Positions 35,501 to 42,128 of a stretch of 42,128 nt of DNA are shown one piece after another. The notes under the pieces were generated by a model, which had not been told where the DNA came from, made no database searches, and saw nothing but the letters and a program-made list of their open reading frames with translations. Numbering within the stretch: position 1 is the first letter of the stretch; each line of letters begins with the position of its first letter. Made by a program: the position numbers and the translations under genes. This stretch comes from an uncultured Alphaproteobacteria bacterium (GTDB lineage Bacteria > Pseudomonadota > Alphaproteobacteria > HIMB59 > GCA-002718135). The stretch is from NCBI GenBank assembly GCA_902541435.1, contig CACBQR010000006.1, positions 1 to 42,128 on the forward strand. Direction: 5' to 3'.

Positions 35501-35553
35501 TGAATTAAATGTTTATTATCAATAATAGGTGGATCAACATCAAAAACTGACAT
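32539..35553 (-). CDS. Triple fusion: APH-type kinase, M23 peptidase-like domain and class III aminotransferase/phospho-lyase
   Basis: I chose the ATG at 35553 (1004 residues); ATGs at 35571 and 35592 approach or overlap the divergent kinase gene. Residues 1-330 are an aminoglycoside-phosphotransferase-like kinase with catalytic THSDPNNYNIV (His206, Asp208) and metal-binding LLDYGDS (Asp226). Residues about 380-560 are an M23/LytM-like domain with HLGVD (435-439) and HLHF (525-528), so the zinc ligands look intact. Residues about 590-1004 are a class III PLP enzyme with FVCTGSEAND, CIVDEVQTGFGRVG and Lys846 in TLGKPMGNGHP. The NISHVGHSNS and NTRYLYDT blocks resemble ethanolamine-phosphate and phosphohydroxylysine phospho-lyases. 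Phosphorylation of an amino alcohol followed by phospho-lysis is plausible; the M23 part is unexplained. Confidence 0.86.
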   Translation of the reverse strand: MSVFDVDPPIIDNKHLIQWLKINFSFLRNKLLRIKQLDSERDINFIIFINNKKKYVLKISNPSEKINILKYQDRLINYLRSDLSLKSFIPKIYHTKIVKYLDKKNRECFVRILSYIEGRMYGDIKSNDKIENSLGKLLGKVSTKLQAFSDIDAHRNFIWDPSNIKWIKKDINIFTGSKKLILLKCFSEYEKFVKNNLNKLRYSITHSDPNNYNIVIKKNNVCGLLDYGDSIYSPTINDLAICLSYALMNNNNIYLTLKNIITEYNIQFSINEDEINSLISLCKSRLMITVVMAKKQRIKYPSNQYLSISEKDAWSLLEKLDKIPINFLIYIVREICGFDIIHHHNETINYLNKFNFGNIFNFNLLDKNKSILKLSSDSPLLKGNPDNSLLKKRVNKIFKEDNSLIGIGLYNEKRKVYKGPNFISELNANERRNIHLGVDIFIDQGTDLFAPIDGKIIILKNNNFKYDYGPTLVLEHSFKKYKFYTLYGHLSKIMFQKLKIGKKIKKGEWIGKIGNFNENGKWLPHLHFQIILDLLGHDKNFPGVGEEFLFNIWNKISPDPNLILRIPKSFYSNNNNNFKDTLKKRRKNISDNLSISYKKPLHMLEAKDQYFFDRYGRRYLDCVNNISHVGHSNSYVHEAMTQQNLKLNTNTRYLYDTINDYSELLLSKFPKKLNKIFFVCTGSEANDLAYRIAQTYTNAKDVFVMDNAYHGHTNALIDLSPYKFNSKGGLGKKDYVHVLDMPDPLRGKWRYQNSNWIQKYIDEAKTVIRNKIKETKIACFFTESILGCGGQVILPKNYLKEIFSEIRRNNALCIVDEVQTGFGRVGRNFWSFEEHDVVPDIVTLGKPMGNGHPIAAVITTEKIASTFNNGMEYFNSFGGNPVSCAIGKAVLETIDNNKLQKNALLVGNYFLKELKKIQLKYKKYISEVRGRGLFLGIDIIQNSNVSKPNKKLAKLLINYMRNQGILLSTDGPYDNVIKIKPPLVFTKLNVDQVCKNLETFFKKL

Positions 35554-35572
35554 AAAAGGTGTATAGTTCATA

Positions 35573-36460
35573 ATGCTGAAATCTAAAAACATTTTTGTTT
35601 GTATTGGGGCAATTCATCACGATTATTTATTAAATCTTAAAAAAAATATTATTAATTTTAGATCTAATCAAATTACACAAAAAAGCACAATTGGTGGAGT
35701 AGCGTACAATATCGCAGAATTGCTTTCGAATTTTGTTGATGTAAACTTTTATAGTTTAGCTATCAATGAAGAGATTAGAAAAAAAATCTCAAAAAAAATA
35801 TATTTTCATCAAGTAAATAAAAATTATGAAGATAGATACTATTTAGCTTTATCAGATAAAAATAATAAATTTTTATTAGGATTAGCTAACACAGATGAAT
35901 ATGAAAATAATAAATCTTTAAAGATACCAAACATCAAGAATAAAAATATAATATTTGATCTAAATTTTTCTAAAACCTATTTGGAAAAATCAATAAATAA
36001 ACTATCAAAAAAAAATAAAATTATAGTATGCGCAACATCAGTGCATAAAGTAATTAAAATTAAAAGGATTATAAATAAAATTGATTTTATATTCTTAAAT
36101 AAAGCTGAGTTACTTAGGCTTACAAATTCTTCAAATATAATAGTTGGTGTAAAAAAAATATTAAAACAAAATAAAAAAATAAAAATAATTACTACTAATT
36201 CAAAAAATAATGTAATCTTTGGAAGTAATGAATTTATAAAAAAAATAAAACCCCCATCAATCAAAGTAGTAAATGAAAATGGAGCTGGAGATGCACTAGC
36301 AGCTATGATGCTGTATTTGTTCAGTATAAATGAAAAAATGAATTATATTTTGAAAACTTCTGTAGCATGCGGGTCTTATTATGCTAGTGGTAAAAGTCTA
36401 AAAACTAAAAGTGATTTTTTAAAAATTAAAAATCTTTCTAAGAAAGTGAGTGTACAATAG
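35573..36460 (+). CDS. psuK: PfkB-family kinase, probably pseudouridine kinase
   Basis: The 295-residue protein has the ribokinase fold. NIFVCIGAIHHDYLL is at the N terminus, GGVAYNIAELL at about residues 43-53, and the C-terminal PfkB signature NENGAGDALAAMMLY carries the catalytic Asp. Ribokinase-type sequence alone cannot define the substrate. The adjacent psuG makes pseudouridine the best guess, because PsuK supplies pseudouridine 5'-phosphate to PsuG. It is extremely rich in Lys, Asn and Ile. The start lies 19 bases from the divergent triple-fusion start, and the next gene begins 1 base after its stop. Confidence 0.83.
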   Translation: MLKSKNIFVCIGAIHHDYLLNLKKNIINFRSNQITQKSTIGGVAYNIAELLSNFVDVNFYSLAINEEIRKKISKKIYFHQVNKNYEDRYYLALSDKNNKFLLGLANTDEYENNKSLKIPNIKNKNIIFDLNFSKTYLEKSINKLSKKNKIIVCATSVHKVIKIKRIINKIDFIFLNKAELLRLTNSSNIIVGVKKILKQNKKIKIITTNSKNNVIFGSNEFIKKIKPPSIKVVNENGAGDALAAMMLYLFSINEKMNYILKTSVACGSYYASGKSLKTKSDFLKIKNLSKKVSVQ

Positions 36461-36461
36461 T

Positions 36462-37370
36462 ATGCATGAAATATTTGATTTAAGTAAAAAAGTTCAAGAA
36501 GCAATAAATAGAAATAAACCAATAGTAGCTTTAGAAAGTACATTGATTAGTCATGGATTGCCATATCCAGAAAATATTAAAGTCGCAAATGAGTCTATAA
36601 AGGCTGTTGAAGATAATGGTGCAATTGCTGCAACAATAGGAATAATTAGAGGTAAAGTTAAAATAGGATTATCAAAAGAAGATATTCAAATATTAGCAAA
36701 AGAGGAAAATGTACAAAAAGTTTCAAACCACAATATAAATTTATCAATATTTAATAAAGAAAATGCTGCTACAACAGTAGCAAGTACAATTTCTATAGCT
36801 TCTAAATTTCAAATAAGATTTTTTGCAACAGGAGGAATTGGAGGTGTGCATCTAAATGCTGAAAATACCTATGATGTATCTGCAGATCTATATGCACTTT
36901 CTGATAATTCAAATTTTGTAATCTGTAGTGGTGCTAAATCTATTTTAGATTTAAGTAAAACAAATGAACTTCTTGAAACTTTAGGAATTACAAGAATTGG
37001 TTATCAAACAAATTATATGCCTGGTTTTTGGTATGAAGAAACGGAAAATAAAGTCGATAATAAATTTGATGAAATTCATGAAATTTCTTCTTTTTTAAAA
37101 CTCAATGAAAATATGGGAAATAAAAAATCAATTCTCATATTTAATAAAGTTCCACTAGAAAAAGCACTTAATAAAAATGACATAGAAAAATGGATAAATA
37201 ATGCAACAATAAAAGCTGATAGAAATAATATTAGTGGAAAAGAATTAACCCCGTTTCTCATTAAAGAAATTAACGAACAATCAAAGAATGAAACTCTAAA
37301 TGCGAATGTATCTTTAATAATTAATAATGCGAATTTAGCTGGAAAGATTGCAAAGAGTTTTTATAGTTAA
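36462..37370 (+). CDS. psuG: Pseudouridine-5'-phosphate glycosidase
   Basis: PsuG splits pseudouridine 5'-phosphate into uracil and ribose 5-phosphate. From the ATG at 36462 the protein is 302 residues. A GTG at 36450 inside psuK is possible but less likely. It aligns throughout with E. coli PsuG: KPIVALESTLISHGLPYPEN, AATIGIIRGKVKIGLSKEDI, ATTVASTISIA, RFFATGGIGGVHLNAENTYD, ICSGAKSILDLS with the catalytic Lys, and GKELTPFLIKEINEQS. It forms a two-gene operon with psuK. Its stop overlaps the convergent nucleoside hydrolase stop by 4 bases. Confidence 0.95.
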   Translation: MHEIFDLSKKVQEAINRNKPIVALESTLISHGLPYPENIKVANESIKAVEDNGAIAATIGIIRGKVKIGLSKEDIQILAKEENVQKVSNHNINLSIFNKENAATTVASTISIASKFQIRFFATGGIGGVHLNAENTYDVSADLYALSDNSNFVICSGAKSILDLSKTNELLETLGITRIGYQTNYMPGFWYEETENKVDNKFDEIHEISSFLKLNENMGNKKSILIFNKVPLEKALNKNDIEKWINNATIKADRNNISGKELTPFLIKEINEQSKNETLNANVSLIINNANLAGKIAKSFYS

Positions 37371-38311
37371 GGTAATAACGATAATTTAGCTTTAAGTAAT
37401 TGAAAAAATTTTTCATCATTAGCTTCATTCATCACAAAACAATTTACTGGTCTTTTAGTAACACCTAGCCAATCAACAACAGTCTCCCCTCTTGTTAATT
37501 CAGAATTTTCTTCAACTGTGACATTAACTTCTTTTCCATTAAAAATAGATGGATCTAATAAATATGCAATAACACATGGGTCATGCAAAGGAGTTTCCTC
37601 AGTTTCGTATAATTCTTTATGAAATATTGTATAAAATTCCATTAGTTCTCCAAAAAACTTAGAACTTTTATTTTTATTTTCATTCATTGATTTGATAATT
37701 TTTGAATTTACATTTACTTGATGAGTAACATCTAAACCCATCATTGTTAAAGGAATGCCTGATTCTAAAACAATATTAGCCGCATGTGGATCCACGTAAA
37801 TATTAAATTCAGCTGATGGTGTAGTATTTCCTAAGCACATAGCAGCCCCACCCATAAAAACTATTTCTTTTATATTTTCTTTAATAGACGGATCTTTTTT
37901 TAAACTTAAGGCAATATTTGTAAGAGGTCCTGTTGGACATAAATAAATTTGCTCTGTTGAAGATTTACAAGTTTCTACTATGAAATCAACTGCATGTTTT
38001 TCTTGAGGTTTATAATTTGTATCTATTATTATAGGATCACCTTTTTTATCTAATCCGGTTTTTCCGTGAACATATTCAGCTGTAAATAATTCATAATGAA
38101 TAGGTTTATTTGCACCAGAGTAAACTTTAATGTCCGTTCTTTCAATTAACGTACAAACTTTAAGAGCGTTATTTACCGTATTATTTAAACCACTATTTCC
38201 ACCGACACAGGTGATACCCAGTATATCAATCTCATTAGATGAAGCAGCTAACATTATTGCTACAGCATCATCATGACCTGGGTCACAATCTAAAATTATT
38301 TTTTTAGTCAT
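37367..38311 (-). CDS. Nucleoside hydrolase (inosine-uridine preferring type)
   Basis: The enzyme hydrolyses the N-glycosidic bond of ribonucleosides. From the ATG at 38311 the protein has 314 residues and begins MTKKIILDCDPGHDDA, giving the calcium-binding DxDxxxDD cluster (Asp8, Asp10, Asp14, Asp15). Upstream in-frame codons lie within the PhyH gene and are not conserved. Other blocks are LGITCVGGNSGLNNTVNNAL, VHGKTGLD, LCPTGPLTNIALSL, EFNIYVDPHAANIVLESG and a late catalytic-region TPLHDPCVIAYLLDP. The start overlaps the PhyH stop (ATGACTAA), so the pair is coupled. It lies beside psuK-psuG, making a nucleoside salvage region. Confidence 0.93.
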   Translation of the reverse strand: MTKKIILDCDPGHDDAVAIMLAASSNEIDILGITCVGGNSGLNNTVNNALKVCTLIERTDIKVYSGANKPIHYELFTAEYVHGKTGLDKKGDPIIIDTNYKPQEKHAVDFIVETCKSSTEQIYLCPTGPLTNIALSLKKDPSIKENIKEIVFMGGAAMCLGNTTPSAEFNIYVDPHAANIVLESGIPLTMMGLDVTHQVNVNSKIIKSMNENKNKSSKFFGELMEFYTIFHKELYETEETPLHDPCVIAYLLDPSIFNGKEVNVTVEENSELTRGETVVDWLGVTKRPVNCFVMNEANDEKFFQLLKAKLSLLP

Positions 38312-39167
38312 TAATAAAACTTTTAAGAGGTATTGAAGATCTTTGTAACCAATTCCATTCAGGATATTCGTTGTTATTATCAATTACATGAATTGTGTAA
38401 GCATGTCTTGATTTTAAACTTGTGTTCTCACATGAATAATGAGGGAGTCTACCATGTAATAATACAAGTGATCCTTTTTTTACTTCTACAAAAGTATCAG
38501 TTTCAGGAAATGGTTCATCATTTAGATCTAACATTTGCATTTTCCCGCCTACTTTTTTAAAAATTTTTCTTAATGGGCCTTTATGACCTCCACTTGCAAC
38601 CTGTAAACATCCGTTTGTTTTATTTGCGTCTTCTAATGCAAACCAGAAACCGATAGTACTTTCTGGCTCGGTATATAAAAAAGTAGAATCTTGATGACAA
38701 ACTACTTCACCACCTATTTTAGGTTGCTTAAAAATATACATAGACTGAAGTAATTTTGGTTTTGTAAAACCAAGTGACAAAGCAATATCTTGAAGTTTTT
38801 GTTTATGAGAAAATTTATAAAAAACTTTATCCAAGTCATGCAACGCATGACCGATTTTATTTACAATAAAATGTTTATTTTCTTCTATGTTATCATCATT
38901 TAAATTAGCTTTTTCTTCAAAGAAAAAACGAATTTTATCTCCTGATTCTAAAAAATAATTATCATCATTATGAGCTTGATTGACTGTATCAAAAATAGAT
39001 TTTTGATTATTAAAATTATTATGTTCGATAAGATATGAAGATCGTTCCATTAATTCATCACATTCTTTATCCGTGTTGAAATTTTCTATAACCAAAAATC
39101 CATTATTATTCCAAAAATTAATCATTTCATTGTTTAAGGGCAGATCATTTGATGAAAAATATTTCAT
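38304..39167 (-). CDS. Phytanoyl-CoA dioxygenase (PhyH) family protein
   Basis: The 287-residue protein has the Fe(II)/2-oxoglutarate dioxygenase pattern. His158 and Asp160 in VVCHQDSTFLY form the HxD pair. The distal iron His is probably His243 in HGRLPHYSCENTS, and the 2-oxoglutarate-binding Arg lies in KSRHAYTIHVID. The N terminus NEMINFWNNNGFLVIENFNT is typical of PhyH. It hydroxylates an unknown small molecule. It starts on the last base of the preceding small membrane protein (TAATG) and overlaps the nucleoside hydrolase start by 8 bases, so the three genes form one unit. Confidence 0.9.
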   Translation of the reverse strand: MKYFSSNDLPLNNEMINFWNNNGFLVIENFNTDKECDELMERSSYLIEHNNFNNQKSIFDTVNQAHNDDNYFLESGDKIRFFFEEKANLNDDNIEENKHFIVNKIGHALHDLDKVFYKFSHKQKLQDIALSLGFTKPKLLQSMYIFKQPKIGGEVVCHQDSTFLYTEPESTIGFWFALEDANKTNGCLQVASGGHKGPLRKIFKKVGGKMQMLDLNDEPFPETDTFVEVKKGSLVLLHGRLPHYSCENTSLKSRHAYTIHVIDNNNEYPEWNWLQRSSIPLKSFIND

Positions 39168-39400
39168 TATATTCCTATTAATTTTGTTAAAAATGGTAAA
39201 CCAACTTTAATAAGGTTTAATAACTGTGGTATTATGAATTTTCCAGTTGTAGCTAGGAAAAAGATTATACCTCCTATTATAACTACCAGAATTAAATTTC
39301 TGTAAAAGTTACCATAATTATTATATTGTGATTTAGCTCTTGATCTTAAAATAAATAGTATAATTACTATAACAATTAAAACTATTAACAATCGGATCAT
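39167..39400 (-). CDS. Small two-helix membrane protein of unknown function
   Basis: The 77-residue protein has an N-terminal membrane helix (MIRLLIVLIVIVIILFILRS) and a short polar loop with RAKSQYNNYGNFYRN. A second hydrophobic region follows (LILVVIIGGIIFFLATTGKF) and then an amphipathic hydrophobic end. The layout resembles the membrane-anchor part of alphaproteobacterial Tim14-like DnaJ proteins, but no J domain or HPD motif follows, because the frame ends at the PhyH start. It may be a truncated relative or an unrelated small protein. It is translationally coupled to the PhyH gene. Confidence 0.6.
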   Translation of the reverse strand: MIRLLIVLIVIVIILFILRSRAKSQYNNYGNFYRNLILVVIIGGIIFFLATTGKFIIPQLLNLIKVGLPFLTKLIGI

Positions 39401-39469
39401 ATATTTTTTATATTTAGTAAAAAAATAATTTGCAATACTAATTATATCTTAATAAATAGTTTTTGTTAG

Positions 39470-39853
39470 ATGATCAGATTAAGCATATTATTTTTATCAA
39501 TTTTTTCATTTATTTATGGAATTTATTTTTTATTTTTTCCATATGCTTTTGTGAATTTAACTGTTGCTCAAAGTACCAATATAGCATGGCTAAGAAGTCT
39601 TGGTGGAGCTATAACAGGTCTATTATTTATTGGTCTTTTAATGATCTACTTAAATACAAAGGGCTCAATCAGATTACTCAATGTTATTATTATTACATCC
39701 GTAATACAGACTACTGCTTTAATATATTCAAGATTAGCAAATGAATTTTCGGCAAATAATTTAATAATTATTGATATAACTATTTATGCAGCAATAATCG
39801 TTACTATTTATTTACTATACATTTCTATAAAATTTAAAAAACTATTTATTTAA
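39470..39853 (+). CDS. Four-helix membrane protein of unknown function
   Basis: The 127-residue protein has four predicted membrane helices: FLSIFSFIYGIYFLFFPYAF, a central WLRSLGGAITGLLFIGLLMI, NVIIITSVIQTTALIYS, and a C-terminal DITIYAAIIVTIYLLYISI. A Gly-Gly turn follows the Arg in the second helix, a pattern seen in DUF4345-type proteins, but I cannot confirm that family. It is divergent from the small membrane protein gene across 69 bases and converges on the TVP38-like remnant, overlapping by 8 bases. Confidence 0.65.
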   Translation: MIRLSILFLSIFSFIYGIYFLFFPYAFVNLTVAQSTNIAWLRSLGGAITGLLFIGLLMIYLNTKGSIRLLNVIIITSVIQTTALIYSRLANEFSANNLIIIDITIYAAIIVTIYLLYISIKFKKLFI

Positions 39854-40109
39854 ATTTAAAAAAAATTCTAAGTAATAAAATAATAATTAAGACAATAATA
39901 ATAAAAATAAACTCTTTAGATAAAAAATTTCTTATTTCAAATGTTCTAATATCAAGAAGATTTGAAAATTGATCACCAACAAAAGAATAAAAAAGAAGGT
40001 AAGGTAAAAAACCTAAAAAAGTTGTAATTATGAATTTTGTTTTTGATATATCTAGTGACGATAGAAAAATATTCTGAACAAATAAAGGAATGCCAATTTT
40101 AAACAGCAT
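39846..40109 (-). pseudogene. Remnant of a TVP38/TMEM64 (VTT domain) membrane protein, C-terminal part only
   Basis: The 87-codon frame begins MLFKIGIPLFVQNIFLSSLD and continues TKFIITTFLGFLPYLLFYSF-VGDQFSNLLD, then a final hydrophobic helix. This matches the C-terminal third of VTT-domain proteins (pattern P-F...N...GL...F...T.LG..P....Y...G). The rest of the usual 200-plus residues is missing. The first 20 bases overlap the start of the divergent M20 gene, so nothing lies upstream in this strand. It reads as the undeleted tail of a lost gene. A functional small protein cannot be ruled out because the frame is clean. Confidence 0.6.
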
Positions 40110-41268
40110 AAATCAAATGCAAGATCAGATGACGGAATGGCGTCAGGATTTACATAAAATTCCTGAGATAGGCCTTCAAGAATTTGAAACATCAAAATAT
40201 ATCAAAAATAAGTTAAGTGAATTTAATATTAAATTTAAAGATGGTTACGCTAATACAGGTGTTGTTGCTTGGGTAGATGGTAATGAAGTTACTAATGATA
40301 AGACAATTGGTTTAAGAGCAGATTTTGACGCTCTTCCTATGCCAGAACAAAATGAATTTAATCATAAATCTCAAAATAAAGGTATGATGCATGGTTGTGG
40401 TCACGATGGTCATGCCACAATGCTTCTTGGAGCAGCAAAATATCTAAGTGAAAATAATAATTTTAATGGAAGAGTATATTTCATTTTTCAACCAGGAGAA
40501 GAGGGTTTTGCTGGAGGAGAAAAAATGATTCAAGATGGTATGTTTGATGATTTTAAAATTGATGAAGTTTATGCACTTCATAATTGGCCTGAGTTACCTT
40601 TGGGAACATTTGGTGTAAATAGTGGGCCAATGATGGCAGCAGTTGATGAGTTTGATATTACTGTAAAAGGAAAGGGTGGTCATGCTGCATCACCTCACTT
40701 AGCAATTGATCCTGTAGTAATTTCTGCTCAAGTTATTTCTGCTGTTCAAACAATTATAAGTAGATCTACAGATCCTGTTGATAAGGCTCTTATAAGTATT
40801 ACAAAAATTAATGCTGGTACAGCATATAATGTAATTGATGATCAAGTTAAAATGGGTGGGACTATTAGGACTTTTCGAAGAGAAACACGAGCATACATAG
40901 AGAAAAGATTAAATGAATTATGTAAAGGTATAGCCGATGCACATGGTGCAGAGATAAAAATTGATTTTGATTTAGTAAATAAATATCCACCTACTATCAA
41001 TTCTAAAGAAGAAACAAAATTTGCTGCAAATGTAGCTAAAGATTTAGTTGGTAATGATAAAGTTATTACTGATATTGACCCTTCAATGGGAGGAGAAGAT
41101 TTTTCATATTTGTTAGAAAAAAAACCTGGTTCCTATCTTTATCTTGGTCAAGGAGATGCAGAACATAGCGCTCATCTACATACAACAAAGTATGATTTTA
41201 ATGATAATTTATTACCTATTGGTGTAAATTTTTGGGTGGACCTTGTTCAAAAATACTTTTCTAAGTAA
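40090..41268 (+). CDS. M20-family metal-dependent amidohydrolase (hippurate hydrolase-like)
   Basis: The 392-residue protein begins MPILNSINQMQDQMTEWRQD and continues LHKIPEIG, the standard opening, so the ATG at 40090 is preferred over those at 40117 and 40129. Metal-binding and catalytic residues are intact: GLRADFDALPMPE, MHGCGHDGHATM (Cys103, His105), FQPGEEGFAGG (Glu137, Glu138), YALHNWPELPLG and the late MGGEDFSYLL. A dimerisation insert contains GKGGHAASPHLAIDPV. It hydrolyses an N-acyl amino acid or similar amide in the cytosol; the true substrate is unknown. Its promoter must lie within the TVP38-like remnant. The ABC permease gene follows after 9 bases. Confidence 0.93.
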   Translation: MPILNSINQMQDQMTEWRQDLHKIPEIGLQEFETSKYIKNKLSEFNIKFKDGYANTGVVAWVDGNEVTNDKTIGLRADFDALPMPEQNEFNHKSQNKGMMHGCGHDGHATMLLGAAKYLSENNNFNGRVYFIFQPGEEGFAGGEKMIQDGMFDDFKIDEVYALHNWPELPLGTFGVNSGPMMAAVDEFDITVKGKGGHAASPHLAIDPVVISAQVISAVQTIISRSTDPVDKALISITKINAGTAYNVIDDQVKMGGTIRTFRRETRAYIEKRLNELCKGIADAHGAEIKIDFDLVNKYPPTINSKEETKFAANVAKDLVGNDKVITDIDPSMGGEDFSYLLEKKPGSYLYLGQGDAEHSAHLHTTKYDFNDNLLPIGVNFWVDLVQKYFSK

Positions 41269-41277
41269 TCTTAATTG

Positions 41278-42039
41278 ATGTTAAATTTTAGTGCGATTTA
41301 TTCAATAATCGCATTTAGAATAAAAGAATTTCTGCAAGAGTATCATTATTCCTTATTAGCCCCTTTAACTACAAATCTTTTATTTATATTAGTTTTTATA
41401 ACAGTAGAAAATTACTACTCACTTTCTATGGATTCAGGTTCTTTTGTTGAATTTATTGCTCCTGGATTAATCATTATGATCGTTGCTCAAGAAAGTTATG
41501 ATAATTCGTCTGCTACTTTAATTCATATGAAACAAATTGGTTCTTTAGATGATTGGTTAATGGCACCTATCTATAGGATTGAAATATTAATATCTTTAAT
41601 ATTCACATCTCTTATTATTGGAATTATTTTAGCACTGTTTAATTTTTTTTTATTTACTTTTTTTGTAGATATTGAAATTTATAATTATTTTTATTTTTTT
41701 TACTACCTATTTTTAGTTATAATATTTTTCTCATGTTTAGGATGTTTCGTAGGAATAATTTTTAATTCTTGGGATTCACAAAGTACATTCTCAAGCTTTT
41801 TTGTTGCGCCTATTAATTTTTTATCAGGAACCTTTTTTTCAATAAATTATCTTCCTGATAATTTGAAGGCTATACTTTTATATAATCCTTACTATTATGT
41901 TGTAAGCTTTTTTAGGAATTCATTTAATGATGAATTTTCATTTAATTTAGTTGAAAATATCTTTATAATATTTTTTATTTTATTAACTTTGATTATTACA
42001 TCATTTATTTTTTTCAAAGGTTTTAAAATTATTAAATGA
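41278..42039 (+). CDS. ABC-2 type transporter permease
   Basis: The protein (253 residues from the ATG at 41278; a TTG one codon earlier is possible) has about six membrane helices. The ABC-2 layout includes a cytosolic amphipathic N-terminal helix IAFRIKEFLQEYHYSLLAPL. GLIIMIVAQESYDNSSATLI follows, then IGSLDDWLMAPIYRIEILIS, the region contacting the ATPase. A late NFLSGTFFSINYLPDNLKAI and YNPYYYVVSFFRNSF are typical of NodJ/DrrB-like exporters. The partner ATPase is not in the window. It lies 9 bases after the amidohydrolase, and its stop overlaps the next start (ATGA). Confidence 0.9.
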   Translation: MLNFSAIYSIIAFRIKEFLQEYHYSLLAPLTTNLLFILVFITVENYYSLSMDSGSFVEFIAPGLIIMIVAQESYDNSSATLIHMKQIGSLDDWLMAPIYRIEILISLIFTSLIIGIILALFNFFLFTFFVDIEIYNYFYFFYYLFLVIIFFSCLGCFVGIIFNSWDSQSTFSSFFVAPINFLSGTFFSINYLPDNLKAILLYNPYYYVVSFFRNSFNDEFSFNLVENIFIIFFILLTLIITSFIFFKGFKIIK

Positions 42040-42128
42040 TTGATGTTATTTTTAATTTTTTACTTTATTTGGATTTATTAATTACTGATAATATAACTCT
42101 ATCTATTACTATATTTTTTATTTTTGCT
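42036..42128 (+). CDS. Start of a membrane protein gene, cut by the window edge
   Basis: An ATG overlapping the stop of the ABC permease (ATGA) opens a frame that stays open for 31 codons to the edge. It reads MIDVIFNFLLYLDLLITDNI, then TLSITIFFIFA, a short helix followed by the start of a membrane segment. The overlap implies translational coupling with the permease. The beginning resembles that of VTT/TVP38-type proteins, but the fragment is too short to name a family. Confidence 0.55.
   Translation, partial: MIDVIFNFLLYLDLLITDNITLSITIFFIFA

Noticed and set aside
31953-35553. A joint amino acid catabolism/export operon of the LysE-type gene and the triple fusion.
   Set aside because: The two genes converge with overlapping 3' ends, so they cannot share a transcript; a functional link is only positional.
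39463-39744. An alternative 93-codon rightward frame overlapping the four-helix membrane protein.
   Set aside because: It is rich in Tyr, Cys and Ser with no regular pattern, while the frame at 39470-39853 gives four clean membrane helices.

Overview
This window is a chromosomal segment of a very AT-rich bacterium (roughly a quarter G+C by eye). Genes abut or overlap by a few bases, and intergenic spaces are mostly under 60 bases. Gene content and order point to a streamlined marine alphaproteobacterium of the SAR11 or AEGEAN-169/HIMB59 kind. The clues are mfd-sdhE-recG, ssb-gyrA-coaD, secF-secD-yajC beside a DUF815 ATPase, an alphaproteobacterial RibA with its own N-terminal domain, and malate-CoA ligase beside malyl-CoA lyase. 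The lineage is an inference; there is no rRNA here to settle it. I see no insertion sequence, prophage, CRISPR array or plasmid gene.

Layout. Bases 1-15460 are housekeeping: the start of mfd, sdhE, recG, a YkgJ-like cysteine-cluster protein, tRNA-Lys(UUU) with a broken small ORF on its 3' side, coaD, gyrA, ssb, uvrA, an Fe-type superoxide dismutase, secF/secD/yajC and a DUF815 ATPase. Bases 15462-21018 hold an FKBP-rhodanese fusion, two tandem EamA transporters and a third one further on, acylphosphatase, a class III aminotransferase and a Bcp-type peroxiredoxin.

Bases 21021-26953 are the most interesting part. GTP cyclohydrolase II (RibA), a stand-alone RibD-type reductase, a SAM methyltransferase, a family-4 glycosyltransferase, a 6-pyruvoyl-tetrahydropterin-synthase-like protein lacking the usual catalytic residues, a zinc-less MDR dehydrogenase and a creatininase-family hydrolase are packed together. 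A histidine phosphatase follows. The content suggests a GTP-derived pyrimidine or pterin small molecule that is reduced, glycosylated and methylated. I do not know its product.

Bases 27596-31917 carry a leftward run: a DUF4864 protein, an SRAP protein, malyl-CoA lyase, the two malate-CoA ligase subunits (easily mistaken for sucCD) and a 45-residue membrane protein. The lyase and ligase together cleave malate through malyl-CoA to glyoxylate and acetyl-CoA, as in the serine cycle. Bases 31953-39400 hold a LysE-type exporter, a kinase/M23/aminotransferase triple fusion, pseudouridine kinase and pseudouridine-5'-phosphate glycosidase, a nucleoside hydrolase, a PhyH dioxygenase and a small membrane protein. 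The window ends with a 4-TM protein, a truncated TVP38-like remnant, an M20 amidohydrolase, an ABC-2 permease and the first 31 codons of another membrane protein.
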